8,264 bases of DNA from Acetomicrobium sp. UBA3949 (GTDB taxonomy: Bacteria > Synergistota > Synergistia > Synergistales > Acetomicrobiaceae): contig DGDP01000135.1 of NCBI GenBank assembly GCA_002385485.1, positions 1 through 8,264 of the forward strand, in the 5' to 3' direction. Positions 1-6,136 of the stretch are shown here, in pieces. How positions within the stretch are numbered: position 1 is the stretch's first letter; each line of letters opens with the position of its first letter. Below the pieces are notes generated by a model. It searched no databases. It was not told where the DNA came from and saw nothing but the letters and a program-made list of their open reading frames with translations. Both the position numbers and the translations under genes were made by a program.

Positions 1-279
1 TATTCGACGGTGCTTGCATGGTACTGGTACGGCGAGACCGGTGCGACCTATATATTTGGAATTAAGGTGATTCCCATTTATAAGACTCTCTGGATTGTCA
101 GCATAGTTTTGGGAGCCTGGGGCGGAAGCGCATTCTTGAGGAACATCTGGGATTTTGCCGATACACTGAATGGTTTAATGGCAATACCCAACCTTATCGC
201 TCTGTGGTGGGTATCGGGAGAGGTTCGCCGTATGGTCAAGGATTTTGACGCTAAAAGGTCTCGAGGAGAATTGGTGTAA
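1..279 (+). CDS. Sodium:alanine symporter (AGCS family), C-terminal end only
   Basis: This is the last 92 codons of an inner-membrane carrier of the alanine/glycine:cation symporter (AGCS) family, which brings in alanine or glycine with Na+. The reading frame is open from base 1, so the start lies outside the window. The visible part contains the family's C-terminal signature: a WYWYGE stretch near residue 7, two hydrophobic membrane segments (about residues 32-47 and 59-76) and the well-conserved DTLNGLMAIPNLIAL block around residues 57-71. It ends with a short charged cytoplasmic tail (KDFDAKRSRGELV), as is usual. The gene is followed on the same strand by alanine racemase and alanine dehydrogenase, which supports alanine as the substrate. 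Family assignment is firm. Substrate choice (alanine against glycine, L against D) is inferred from context. Confidence 0.93.
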   Translation, partial: YSTVLAWYWYGETGATYIFGIKVIPIYKTLWIVSIVLGAWGGSAFLRNIWDFADTLNGLMAIPNLIALWWVSGEVRRMVKDFDAKRSRGELV

Positions 280-289
280 TTCTTTGACG

Positions 290-321
290 TCAAGGAGGAG
301 GGGTGTATCCCTTCTCCTTGA
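290..321 (+). promoter_or_regulatory. 13-bp hairpin between symporter and alr
   Basis: Bases 290-302 (TCAAGGAGGAGGG) pair with 309-321 (CCCTTCTCCTTGA) without a gap; the only non-Watson-Crick pair is G298-T313. The loop is GTGTAT (303-308). The 5' arm contains a strong AGGAGG ribosome-binding sequence, and the loop holds a GTG codon in frame with alr, so in RNA this site would be folded away. No T-run follows the stem, so it is not a classical intrinsic terminator. It could slow ribosomes, protect the mRNA end after processing, or tune alr output relative to the symporter. The pairing is seen directly; the role is inference. Confidence 0.5.
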
Positions 322-348
322 ATTATGGGAGGTGTATCCCGTTGAATT
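302..348 (+). repeat. Imperfect duplication of a translation-start region
   Basis: The 10-mer GGTGTATCCC occurs at 302-311 and again at 331-340. Each copy follows a purine-rich Shine-Dalgarno-like run and is followed by TTGAATT (318-324 and 342-348). Both TTG codons are in the alr frame. The first copy has six extra bases between the 10-mer and TTGAATT and lies largely inside the hairpin at 290-321. It looks like an old tandem duplication of the ribosome-binding region, of which the second copy now appears to be the working one. Confidence 0.55.
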
Positions 349-1457
349 TAAGGCCAACAAGGTACGAAGTGTACCTCGAAAATTTGTGCCATAACTACGA
401 TATGATAAAAAGTTTTGTCGGCCCCCGCGTCCAGGTAATGTCAGTAGTTAAGGCCAATGGATATGGAATGGGCATAGTTCCTATTGCCAAAGCCCTGGAA
501 GAAGCGGGATGTCAAAGATTTGCCGTTGCTACGCCAGATGAAGCGGTGGCTTTGAGAGAAGCCGGGATAGAAGAGCCTCTTTTGGTGCTCGGGCCTTCGC
601 CCATTGAAGCGGCGGGCTACTATGTCGACCACGATGTAGCGGCGGCGCTGACCGATATGGATTTTGCATGTGCCGCAAGTCGGGTTGCTGAGGAAAAGGG
701 TAAAGTGGCCCGACTTCACGTCAAGATAGATACCGGTATGGGAAGAATTGGTTTTTTACCTGAAGAGTTGTCCCATATTTTGCCAAAGTTAAAGGGGCTG
801 CCCTGTATTGACATAGAGGGCGTTTTTACCCACTTTGCCACTGCCGATGAACCCAACCTGGAATATAGCCGATGGCAGTTCCGGAGATTTATGAAAGCGC
901 TGGATATACTTGCCGATTTCGGTATAAAAGTTAGATTACGTCATGTATGCAATAGCGCCGGCATCTTAAATCTTCCGGAATATCACCTTGATGCAGTTAG
1001 GCCGGGGTTGATCCTCTATGGCATGTGGCCATCGGATAGCTGCAGAAAGCCCTTTGACCTGAAAAAAGTTTTTCAAATAAAGACAGAAGTAGCTGCCCTT
1101 AGAACGCTGCCTCTCGGAAGCGGAGTCGGTTACGGACTGCGATACATGACCAGAGGCGAAGAAAAGATAGCTGTCTTACCCGTAGGGTATCACGACGGCT
1201 ACCCTCGCGTCCTTTCCATGAGGGCATCCGTTTTGATCAAGGGGATACGCGCTCCCATCGTGGGAAACATATGCATGGACCAAATGATGGTAAACGTTAC
1301 CCATATTCCCGATGTTAAGGTGAAAGACGAAGCGGTTCTTATAGGGGCTCAGGGAGATGAAGAGGTAACGCCCGAAGAGATAGCCAAAATAATTGGCACG
1401 ATAAATTATGAGGTCCCAAATCTCTTTACGCCAAGAGTACCACGTGTATATTTGTGA
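342..1457 (+). CDS. alr: Alanine racemase, PLP-dependent
   Basis: Interconverts L- and D-alanine in the cytoplasm using pyridoxal phosphate. From the TTG start the protein has 371 residues, the usual family length. The N-terminal alanine racemase barrel has the PLP lysine in VVKANGYG (K37), and the C-terminal domain carries the second catalytic base, the tyrosine in SGVGYGLRY (Y264). These positions match K39 and Y265 of the Geobacillus enzyme. HVCNSAG, RPGLILYG, GYHDGYPR, GNICMDQ and the terminal RVPRVY are also typical. The frame is open back to a GTG at 303. I chose TTG at 342 because GGGAGG (327-332) stands nine bases before it, the protein then begins at the normal place, and the GTG lies in a hairpin loop with only four bases to its SD. 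D-alanine is needed for peptidoglycan, but the position between an alanine symporter and alanine dehydrogenase also suggests D-alanine catabolism. Oddity: the PLP motif reads GYGMG where the common form is AYGHG. Confidence 0.95.
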   Translation: MNLRPTRYEVYLENLCHNYDMIKSFVGPRVQVMSVVKANGYGMGIVPIAKALEEAGCQRFAVATPDEAVALREAGIEEPLLVLGPSPIEAAGYYVDHDVAAALTDMDFACAASRVAEEKGKVARLHVKIDTGMGRIGFLPEELSHILPKLKGLPCIDIEGVFTHFATADEPNLEYSRWQFRRFMKALDILADFGIKVRLRHVCNSAGILNLPEYHLDAVRPGLILYGMWPSDSCRKPFDLKKVFQIKTEVAALRTLPLGSGVGYGLRYMTRGEEKIAVLPVGYHDGYPRVLSMRASVLIKGIRAPIVGNICMDQMMVNVTHIPDVKVKDEAVLIGAQGDEEVTPEEIAKIIGTINYEVPNLFTPRVPRVYL

Positions 1458-1473
1458 GAAAATATAGTATAAT
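1445..1473 (+). promoter_or_regulatory. Possible promoter for ald
   Basis: A perfect TATAAT (1468-1473) lies in the AT-rich gap between alr and ald, 53 bases before the ald start codon. The -35 candidate 17 bases upstream, TGTATA (1445-1450), matches only three of six consensus bases and overlaps the end of alr. ald may therefore have its own start of transcription besides read-through from alr. Confidence 0.4.
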
Positions 1474-1526
1474 GAATATTAAAGTGCTAGTTTTAATTAT
1501 CTCAATTTAAGGGGAGGCATGTATAG

Positions 1527-2645
1527 ATGAGGATAGGTTGCCCAAAGGAGGTAAAGGACAACGAGTTTAGGGTAGGGCTCATTCCTGCGGCGGTCAAAGC
1601 ATATGTAGATGCCGGACATGAGGTGTTAGTCGAAAGGGGTGCCGGCATCGGTTCCGGCATAACAGACGAGGAGTACAAAGCTGCAGGAGCCAAGATACTG
1701 GATTCGGCCAAAGAGGTTTGGGCTGCCTCTGATATGATCGTAAAAGTCAAAGAGCCGCTTCCTCAGGAATACGATCTTATGCGGGAGAATCAGCTGATCT
1801 ATACATATTTTCATTTTGCAGCTGATGAAGAGCTTACCAAAGCCTGTCTCAAAAAGAAGATAGTCGCTGTTGCTTATGAAACGGTTCAGGAAGCCGACGG
1901 ATCGCTGCCCCTGTTGAAGCCAATGAGCACGATTGCCGGTCGCATGGCCTGTCTCATGGGCGCATATTATCTTGGCAAGCCTCACGGGGGCATGGGGCTG
2001 CTTCCTACGGGGGTTCCTGGCGTTGCTCCGGCAAACATATTAGTGATCGGCGGTGGCAGCGTGGGCAGCAATGCAGCCAAAGTGGGAGCGGGACTTGGAG
2101 CAAGGGTAACCATACTTGACGTAAACCCGAACGTTCTCGAACATTTGACGCAGATTATGCCTCCTAATGTTTTTCCCGTATTCAGCGACAGCCACACGTT
2201 GGAAGCCGGCTTAAGAGAAGCGGATATAGTCGTTGGTGCCGTTTTGATACCCGGCGCTAAGGCGCCCAAACTGGTTCGCAGGGAGCACCTTAAAATCATG
2301 AAACCCGGCTCAGTGATCGTAGATGTTGCCATCGACCAAGGGGGATGCACCGAAACGTCAAGGCCGACCACGCATTCGGACCCGGTTTATGTAGTCGATG
2401 GTGTAGTGCACTATTGTGTCGCGAACATGCCGGGCGCCTATGCCAGAACTGCGACGTATGCCCTCAACAACAGCACGATACGATATGGCTTACAGCTTGC
2501 AAACAAAGGACCTGAGCGTGCCTGCAGGGAGAACAGCGCCCTTCTCAAAGGTTTGAACATGTACAAGGGCATCATAACCTACAGGCCAGTGGCAGAGGCC
2601 TTTGACATGGAAGATCTGTACAAACCGACTGAAGAAGTCCTTTAA
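1527..2645 (+). CDS. ald: Alanine dehydrogenase, NAD-dependent
   Basis: Catalyses reversible oxidative deamination of L-alanine to pyruvate and ammonium with NAD+. The 372-residue length and key positions agree with the characterised bacterial enzymes: substrate-binding R15 and K75, catalytic H96 (in YTYFHFA) and D270 (in DVAIDQGG). The Rossmann fold glycine motif is IGGGSVGSNAAK (174-185), with the NAD-ribose acidic residue D198 at the end of the next strand. The late block ETSRPTTHSDPVY...VHYCVANMPGA is diagnostic against other members such as lysine-forming saccharopine dehydrogenase or the transhydrogenase alpha subunit. ATG is preceded by GGGGAGG (1511-1517) at nine bases. It lies 69 bases after alr and ends just before a strong terminator, so it is the last gene of the alanine cluster. 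In an amino-acid fermenter it would feed pyruvate and NADH to central metabolism; the reverse reaction makes alanine as an electron sink. Confidence 0.98.
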   Translation: MRIGCPKEVKDNEFRVGLIPAAVKAYVDAGHEVLVERGAGIGSGITDEEYKAAGAKILDSAKEVWAASDMIVKVKEPLPQEYDLMRENQLIYTYFHFAADEELTKACLKKKIVAVAYETVQEADGSLPLLKPMSTIAGRMACLMGAYYLGKPHGGMGLLPTGVPGVAPANILVIGGGSVGSNAAKVGAGLGARVTILDVNPNVLEHLTQIMPPNVFPVFSDSHTLEAGLREADIVVGAVLIPGAKAPKLVRREHLKIMKPGSVIVDVAIDQGGCTETSRPTTHSDPVYVVDGVVHYCVANMPGAYARTATYALNNSTIRYGLQLANKGPERACRENSALLKGLNMYKGIITYRPVAEAFDMEDLYKPTEEVL

Positions 2646-2671
2646 AAAATTTACTTTAAAATCCGACTTAT

Positions 2672-2707
2672 AAATAAAGCGGAAGCTAAAAGCTTCCGCT
2701 TTATTTT
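2672..2707 (+). terminator. Rho-independent terminator after ald
   Basis: A perfect 16-bp inverted repeat, 2672-2687 with 2691-2706, has the core AAAGCGGAAGCT / AGCTTCCGCTTT, an AAA loop (2688-2690), and ends in TTATTTT. It lies 26 bases after the ald stop and closes the alanine cluster. The flanking A and T runs would let it work on both strands. Confidence 0.93.
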
Positions 2708-2722
2708 CTGTGCACGATAAGC

Positions 2723-2745
2723 CATCGTCGTCAGGGGCAACGATG
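2723..2745 (+). repeat. Short inverted repeat upstream of the transketolase promoter
   Basis: CATCGT (2723-2728) and ACGATG (2740-2745) form a six-base inverted repeat around 11 bases, ending four bases before the proposed -35 element. It could be a regulator-binding site or a chance palindrome. No regulator family can be named from it. Confidence 0.25.
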
Positions 2746-2748
2746 CAG

Positions 2749-2777
2749 TTGCAATAACTTCGGGTAGCTGGTATAAG
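2749..2777 (+). promoter_or_regulatory. Promoter of the transketolase operon
   Basis: TTGCAA (2749-2754) and TATAAG (2772-2777) are separated by 17 bases, and TGG just before the -10 gives an extended -10 (TGn). It follows the ald terminator and lies about 50 bases before the transketolase ATG, leaving a short leader of roughly 45 bases. Match to the sigma-70 consensus is four of six and five of six. Confidence 0.65.
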
Positions 2778-2827
2778 GTATGCGTTAAGTGAATCTTAAA
2801 AATTTCTTGTTTGCCGGAGGTAACCAA

Positions 2828-4774
2828 ATGAGGGATACACTTCTTGCTTTAGCGCATTTTCCAAAAGATAAATTAGACGAAGTCGATATCGAAGCCTTTC
2901 GTATCGCTGCAAAAAAGTGTCGGGGTTGGGTCCTTACGATGACCACGGCGGCAAATAGCGGTCATCCTGGCGGTTCCATGTCGAGCATGGAGATGTATCT
3001 GGTAACCTATGCCGTTTCGAACCTCAGAAGAGAAAGGGCAGATGAAACAGATAGAGATTACGTCGTGATAAGTCATGGCCATACGGCACCGGCAGCCTAT
3101 TCTGCTCTTGCCTATCTTGGCTTTTTCGATCCTTTGGAACTTTTGGGCAACTTTCGCAGGACCGGCAGCCCCTTTCAAGGTCATGTAGAAAGATCTGTTC
3201 CTGGCATAGACTGGGGAAGCGGGAATTTAGGTCAGGGCCTTGCGGCAGGAGTCGGCTACGCTTTAGCTCAGAAAAAGAGAAGAGGTGAAGGGCATGTCTT
3301 CGTATTAATGGGCGATGGCGAGCAGACGAAAGGGCAGGTATCCGAGGCCCGCAGGATAGCGGCGAAGGAGGGCTTAGACAACATAACGGCCCTGGTGGAT
3401 TTCAATCACATTCAAATTAGCGGTTTCGTTGAGGATGTTATGCCCGTTCAATACAAAAGGCTTTGGGAAATCGACGGTTGGCAGGTTTACGAGTGTGACG
3501 GACACGATCCCTCTGACATCTATAGCGCTTTGAAAAAAGCTTACGAGGACGATGGGCCAAGCGTCGTTTTTTGTAATACGGTGATGGGCAAGGGCGTATC
3601 CTTTATGGAGGGGATTCCTGATTATCATGGCAAAGCGCTTAACAAAGAACAATATCTTAAGGCCATGGAAGAACTGGGGGAGGATCCGTCGATTTTGGAA
3701 GAGGCATTAAAGACCAGAAGAGGCCCCTTGCCGGAAGGTCGAAGGGTTTCTGCGAGTGCTCCTCCCATAAAAACAGGATATCCCTTTACTTATTCCCGGG
3801 AGACCTATATGGATAACAGGAGCGCCTTTGGAAAGGCTTTGGCGAATATTGGCGAACTTAATTACGAAAAAGGCTCTTCTTCGACACCAATACTGGTCTT
3901 TGATTGCGACCTGGCCTCGTCTGTGAAGGTGGAAGAATTTGCAAATAAGTGTCCCCAATGGTTCGTGGAAACCGGCATTCAAGAACATGCCACTGCAACG
4001 GTTTCCGGAGCGGCCTCTTGTGGGGGTGTCATTGCCCTTTGGGCTGACTTTGGTGTCTTCGGTCTTACCGAAGTATATAATCAACAGCGCTTGAACGACA
4101 TCAATAAAACTAATTTGAAGCTCTTTTTGACGCATGTGGGTTTGGATGTCGGTGAAGACGGGATGACTCATCAATGCATAGATTATTGCGGGTTGTTGCG
4201 CAACCTTTTCGGATGGAAGCTGACAGTTCCCATCGATCCGAATCAGACCGACAGGATAACGAGGTGGGCTCTGTCCGAAGCGGGGAACATATGCGTTGCC
4301 ATGGGCAGGAGCAAAGTGCCCATCCTTACCAGGGAAGGGGAAGACACTCCCTTTTACGGAGAGAACTATGTCTTCAGATATGGCGCCATAGACCTGATAA
4401 GAGATGGTCACCACGCATCCGTCTTTGCTATGGGGCATATGGTATATAGAGCGGTTCAGGCCAGGGAATTGTTGGAAAAGCATGGTCTTTCCCTGAGGGT
4501 TTATGGGGTTTCCTGCCCGTTGTCAATAGACGAAAAGGCCATTGAGGAAGCGGCCGAATTGGGACCCATATTCACATTTGAAGACCATCATACAGGAACG
4601 GGATTGGGCCAGGAAATTATCTCAAAGGTGCAGAGCTTGGGGCTGCACTGCAAGGTTAAGCCCTTGGGCGTTTGGCGATACGGCGATTCCGGACCATTTG
4701 ACGAAGTCTTTGAAACCATGGGCTTGTCCTCGAAAGCTTTGGCCGAATGTGTTCTCAAAGAGTTAGAGAAGTAA
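2828..4774 (+). CDS. tkt: Transketolase, full length (TPP-dependent)
   Basis: Expected to move two-carbon ketol units between sugar phosphates in the non-oxidative pentose phosphate pathway, as a cytoplasmic TPP/Mg2+ dimer. The 648 residues hold the whole enzyme, not the split form found in many anaerobes and archaea. N-terminal half: SGHPGGS (44-50), SHGHT (82-86), GNLGQGL (132-138) and the TPP motif GDGE...N (D163, E165, N193). C-terminal half: catalytic glutamate E386 in GIQEHATA and GEDGMTHQ (442-449). By alignment to E. coli TktA the phosphate contacts R331, S364 or S365, H436 and R494, and the donor-selecting D444, are present, which argues for sugar-phosphate substrates over DXP synthase. 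The segment after E386 (ADFGVFGLTEVYNQQRL) departs from the usual TktA arginine-rich form, so precise substrates are less sure. ATG at 2828 is chosen over an upstream GTG (2789) because GGAGG (2816-2820) stands seven bases before it. First gene of a four-gene run. Confidence 0.9.
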   Translation: MRDTLLALAHFPKDKLDEVDIEAFRIAAKKCRGWVLTMTTAANSGHPGGSMSSMEMYLVTYAVSNLRRERADETDRDYVVISHGHTAPAAYSALAYLGFFDPLELLGNFRRTGSPFQGHVERSVPGIDWGSGNLGQGLAAGVGYALAQKKRRGEGHVFVLMGDGEQTKGQVSEARRIAAKEGLDNITALVDFNHIQISGFVEDVMPVQYKRLWEIDGWQVYECDGHDPSDIYSALKKAYEDDGPSVVFCNTVMGKGVSFMEGIPDYHGKALNKEQYLKAMEELGEDPSILEEALKTRRGPLPEGRRVSASAPPIKTGYPFTYSRETYMDNRSAFGKALANIGELNYEKGSSSTPILVFDCDLASSVKVEEFANKCPQWFVETGIQEHATATVSGAASCGGVIALWADFGVFGLTEVYNQQRLNDINKTNLKLFLTHVGLDVGEDGMTHQCIDYCGLLRNLFGWKLTVPIDPNQTDRITRWALSEAGNICVAMGRSKVPILTREGEDTPFYGENYVFRYGAIDLIRDGHHASVFAMGHMVYRAVQARELLEKHGLSLRVYGVSCPLSIDEKAIEEAAELGPIFTFEDHHTGTGLGQEIISKVQSLGLHCKVKPLGVWRYGDSGPFDEVFETMGLSSKALAECVLKELEK

Positions 4775-4801
4775 TGCTGTCTTTTGGCAGGTGTGACGCC
4801 G

Positions 4802-5584
4802 ATGATCGATAGCGGAAGTCTAGTTTTTCTTTCCTCTGCCGAAAAGAAGGACACATTTTTGATTTCCCTTGAAGAGGGGGGAAAGCTTGAAACGCGATTG
4901 GGCGTTATCTTACACGAGGACGTTATGCGAGCCGGTTTTGGAGGCAGGGTCAGATCGCACAACGGAAATCTCTTCTACATTACCAAACCCTCGTTGGGGG
5001 AGTATTTGCGAAGGATAAAGCGCAGGACCCAGATAGTTTTTCCCAAGGAAGCGGGCTATATATTGCTTCAGCTGGATGTAAAACCGGGTGCAAGAGTCTT
5101 GGAGTGCGGGACAGGTTCGGGAGGGATGACCACTGTCTTCGCACATTTCGTCGGGGACGAAGGTCGAGTCTACTCCTACGACGAGCGTGGTGAATTTGTT
5201 GAGCTGGCACGCCGAAACTGTAAGAGATGGAAAGTTGACCACAGGGTAGAATTCAAGACAAGAAACATATCGGAAGGTTTTGACGAAGTCAATGTGGATG
5301 CCCTTTTCCTGGATTTACCCGATCCGTGGAATTATCTTATCCAGGCAAGAAAAGCTCTCGCCCCCGGTCGCAGGATGGGGGCTTTACTTCCCACCTTCAA
5401 CCAAATAGAGAGGTTTTTGAGGGCCTTGCAAGAAAAGGGTTTCATCGATGTCGAAGTAATCGAGATATTTCACAGGAACCTTAAGACTGATCCAAACAGG
5501 ATAAGGCCGGAAGATCGAATGATAGGACATACGGGGTATCTCATTTTTGCGACATCTGTGACTGATGTCGATGGCGGTGTCTAA
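4802..5584 (+). CDS. trmI: tRNA (adenine-58-N1)-methyltransferase
   Basis: Uses S-adenosylmethionine to methylate N1 of A58 in the T-loop of tRNAs, acting as a homotetramer in bacteria and archaea; the mark stabilises tRNA and matters most at high temperature. The 260-residue protein has the small N-terminal beta domain (1-70), the PKEAGYILLQLDVKPGARVLE linker, SAM motif I ECGTGSGG (101-108), the acidic YSYDER strand end, the TrmI motif DLPDPW (171-176) and the late PTFNQIERF and RMIGHTGYLIFA blocks. ATG at 4802 is chosen because family members start about here (MI..G.LV.L) and AGGTG (4789-4793) stands eight bases before it; TTG 4784 and GTG 4793 are in-frame alternatives. It begins 27 bases after the transketolase stop and ends about four bases before queH, so it is probably co-transcribed with both. 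Confidence 0.95.
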   Translation: MIDSGSLVFLSSAEKKDTFLISLEEGGKLETRLGVILHEDVMRAGFGGRVRSHNGNLFYITKPSLGEYLRRIKRRTQIVFPKEAGYILLQLDVKPGARVLECGTGSGGMTTVFAHFVGDEGRVYSYDERGEFVELARRNCKRWKVDHRVEFKTRNISEGFDEVNVDALFLDLPDPWNYLIQARKALAPGRRMGALLPTFNQIERFLRALQEKGFIDVEVIEIFHRNLKTDPNRIRPEDRMIGHTGYLIFATSVTDVDGGV

Positions 5585-5588
5585 TGAA

Positions 5589-6116
5589 ATGAAAATTTTG
5601 TTGCAACTTTGCTGTGCCCCGGACGGTACCGTACCTCTCGACATATTGCTTTGCGAAGGCAATGAGGTCATTTGCTTCTTCTACGGTCACAACATACATC
5701 CAAAAGAGGAATACGAAAGACGTCTTTGCGCCGCAAGGCAATTGGCCGAATTTTTTCGTGTTACCCTAGTGGCTCCACCCTACGACCCGGATCGTTGGCT
5801 GTGGATTACCAGAAGTTTGGCGAAAGAGCCCGAAGGCGGCAGAAGGTGTCTGTTGTGTTACGGTTTACAGATCGAGGCTGCCGTATTTTTGGCTAAAGAC
5901 TTGAAGTGCGACGCCTGTGCCACGACCCTTACGATAAGCCCCCACAAGGATCCTGATTTGATCAATGCAATTGGGAGGCACATGTCTCTAAGGGCGGGCC
6001 TTCAATGGATAGATCGCATTTGGAGGAAGGGCGGAGGATTCGTCGAATCCGTCGCAAAAAGTAAAGAATTGGGATTATACAGACAACGTTATTGCGGTTG
6101 CGTATATAGCATATAG
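5589..6116 (+). CDS. queH: Epoxyqueuosine reductase QueH
   Basis: Carries out the last step of queuosine synthesis, reducing epoxyqueuosine to queuosine at tRNA wobble position 34. It is the non-orthologous replacement for the cobalamin enzyme QueG and belongs to the former DUF208 family. The 175-residue protein shows the full cysteine pattern: C8-C9 in LQLCCAPDG, C87 and C90 in EPEGGRRCLLCY, and C169 and C171 in GLYRQRYCGCVYS, proposed ligands of a 4Fe-4S cluster and nearby metal. NIHPKEEYERR and ATTLTISPHKD are also family blocks. The start is uncertain. ATG 5589 gives the usual MKILL start with a weak GGTG upstream; ATG 5565 and 5571 would overlap the end of trmI. No other queuosine gene (queA, tgt, queC-F) is in the window. 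Confidence 0.94.
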   Translation: MKILLQLCCAPDGTVPLDILLCEGNEVICFFYGHNIHPKEEYERRLCAARQLAEFFRVTLVAPPYDPDRWLWITRSLAKEPEGGRRCLLCYGLQIEAAVFLAKDLKCDACATTLTISPHKDPDLINAIGRHMSLRAGLQWIDRIWRKGGGFVESVAKSKELGLYRQRYCGCVYSI

Positions 6117-6136
6117 CATCGGGAGGTGAGTGTGGG

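Noticed and set aside
303..341. GTG 303 as the alr start
   Set aside because: It adds 13 residues not found in the family, sits in a hairpin loop, and its SD is only four bases away and paired in the stem; TTG 342 has an open SD at nine bases.
1451..1526. Intrinsic terminator between alr and ald
   Set aside because: The gap is AT-rich but I could find no stem with GC pairs followed by a T-run; it looks more like a promoter/leader.
1982..2371. 129-codon - strand frame inside ald
   Set aside because: Antisense shadow of a gene whose catalytic residues fall at exactly the family positions.
2789..2827. GTG 2789 as the transketolase start
   Set aside because: There is no SD before it, whereas ATG 2828 has GGAGG at seven bases and gives the normal N-terminus.
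3707..4483. 258-codon open frame on the - strand inside transketolase
   Set aside because: It is wholly antisense to a clear gene whose motifs run without a break, has no recognisable domain, and is best explained by codon bias of the + strand gene.
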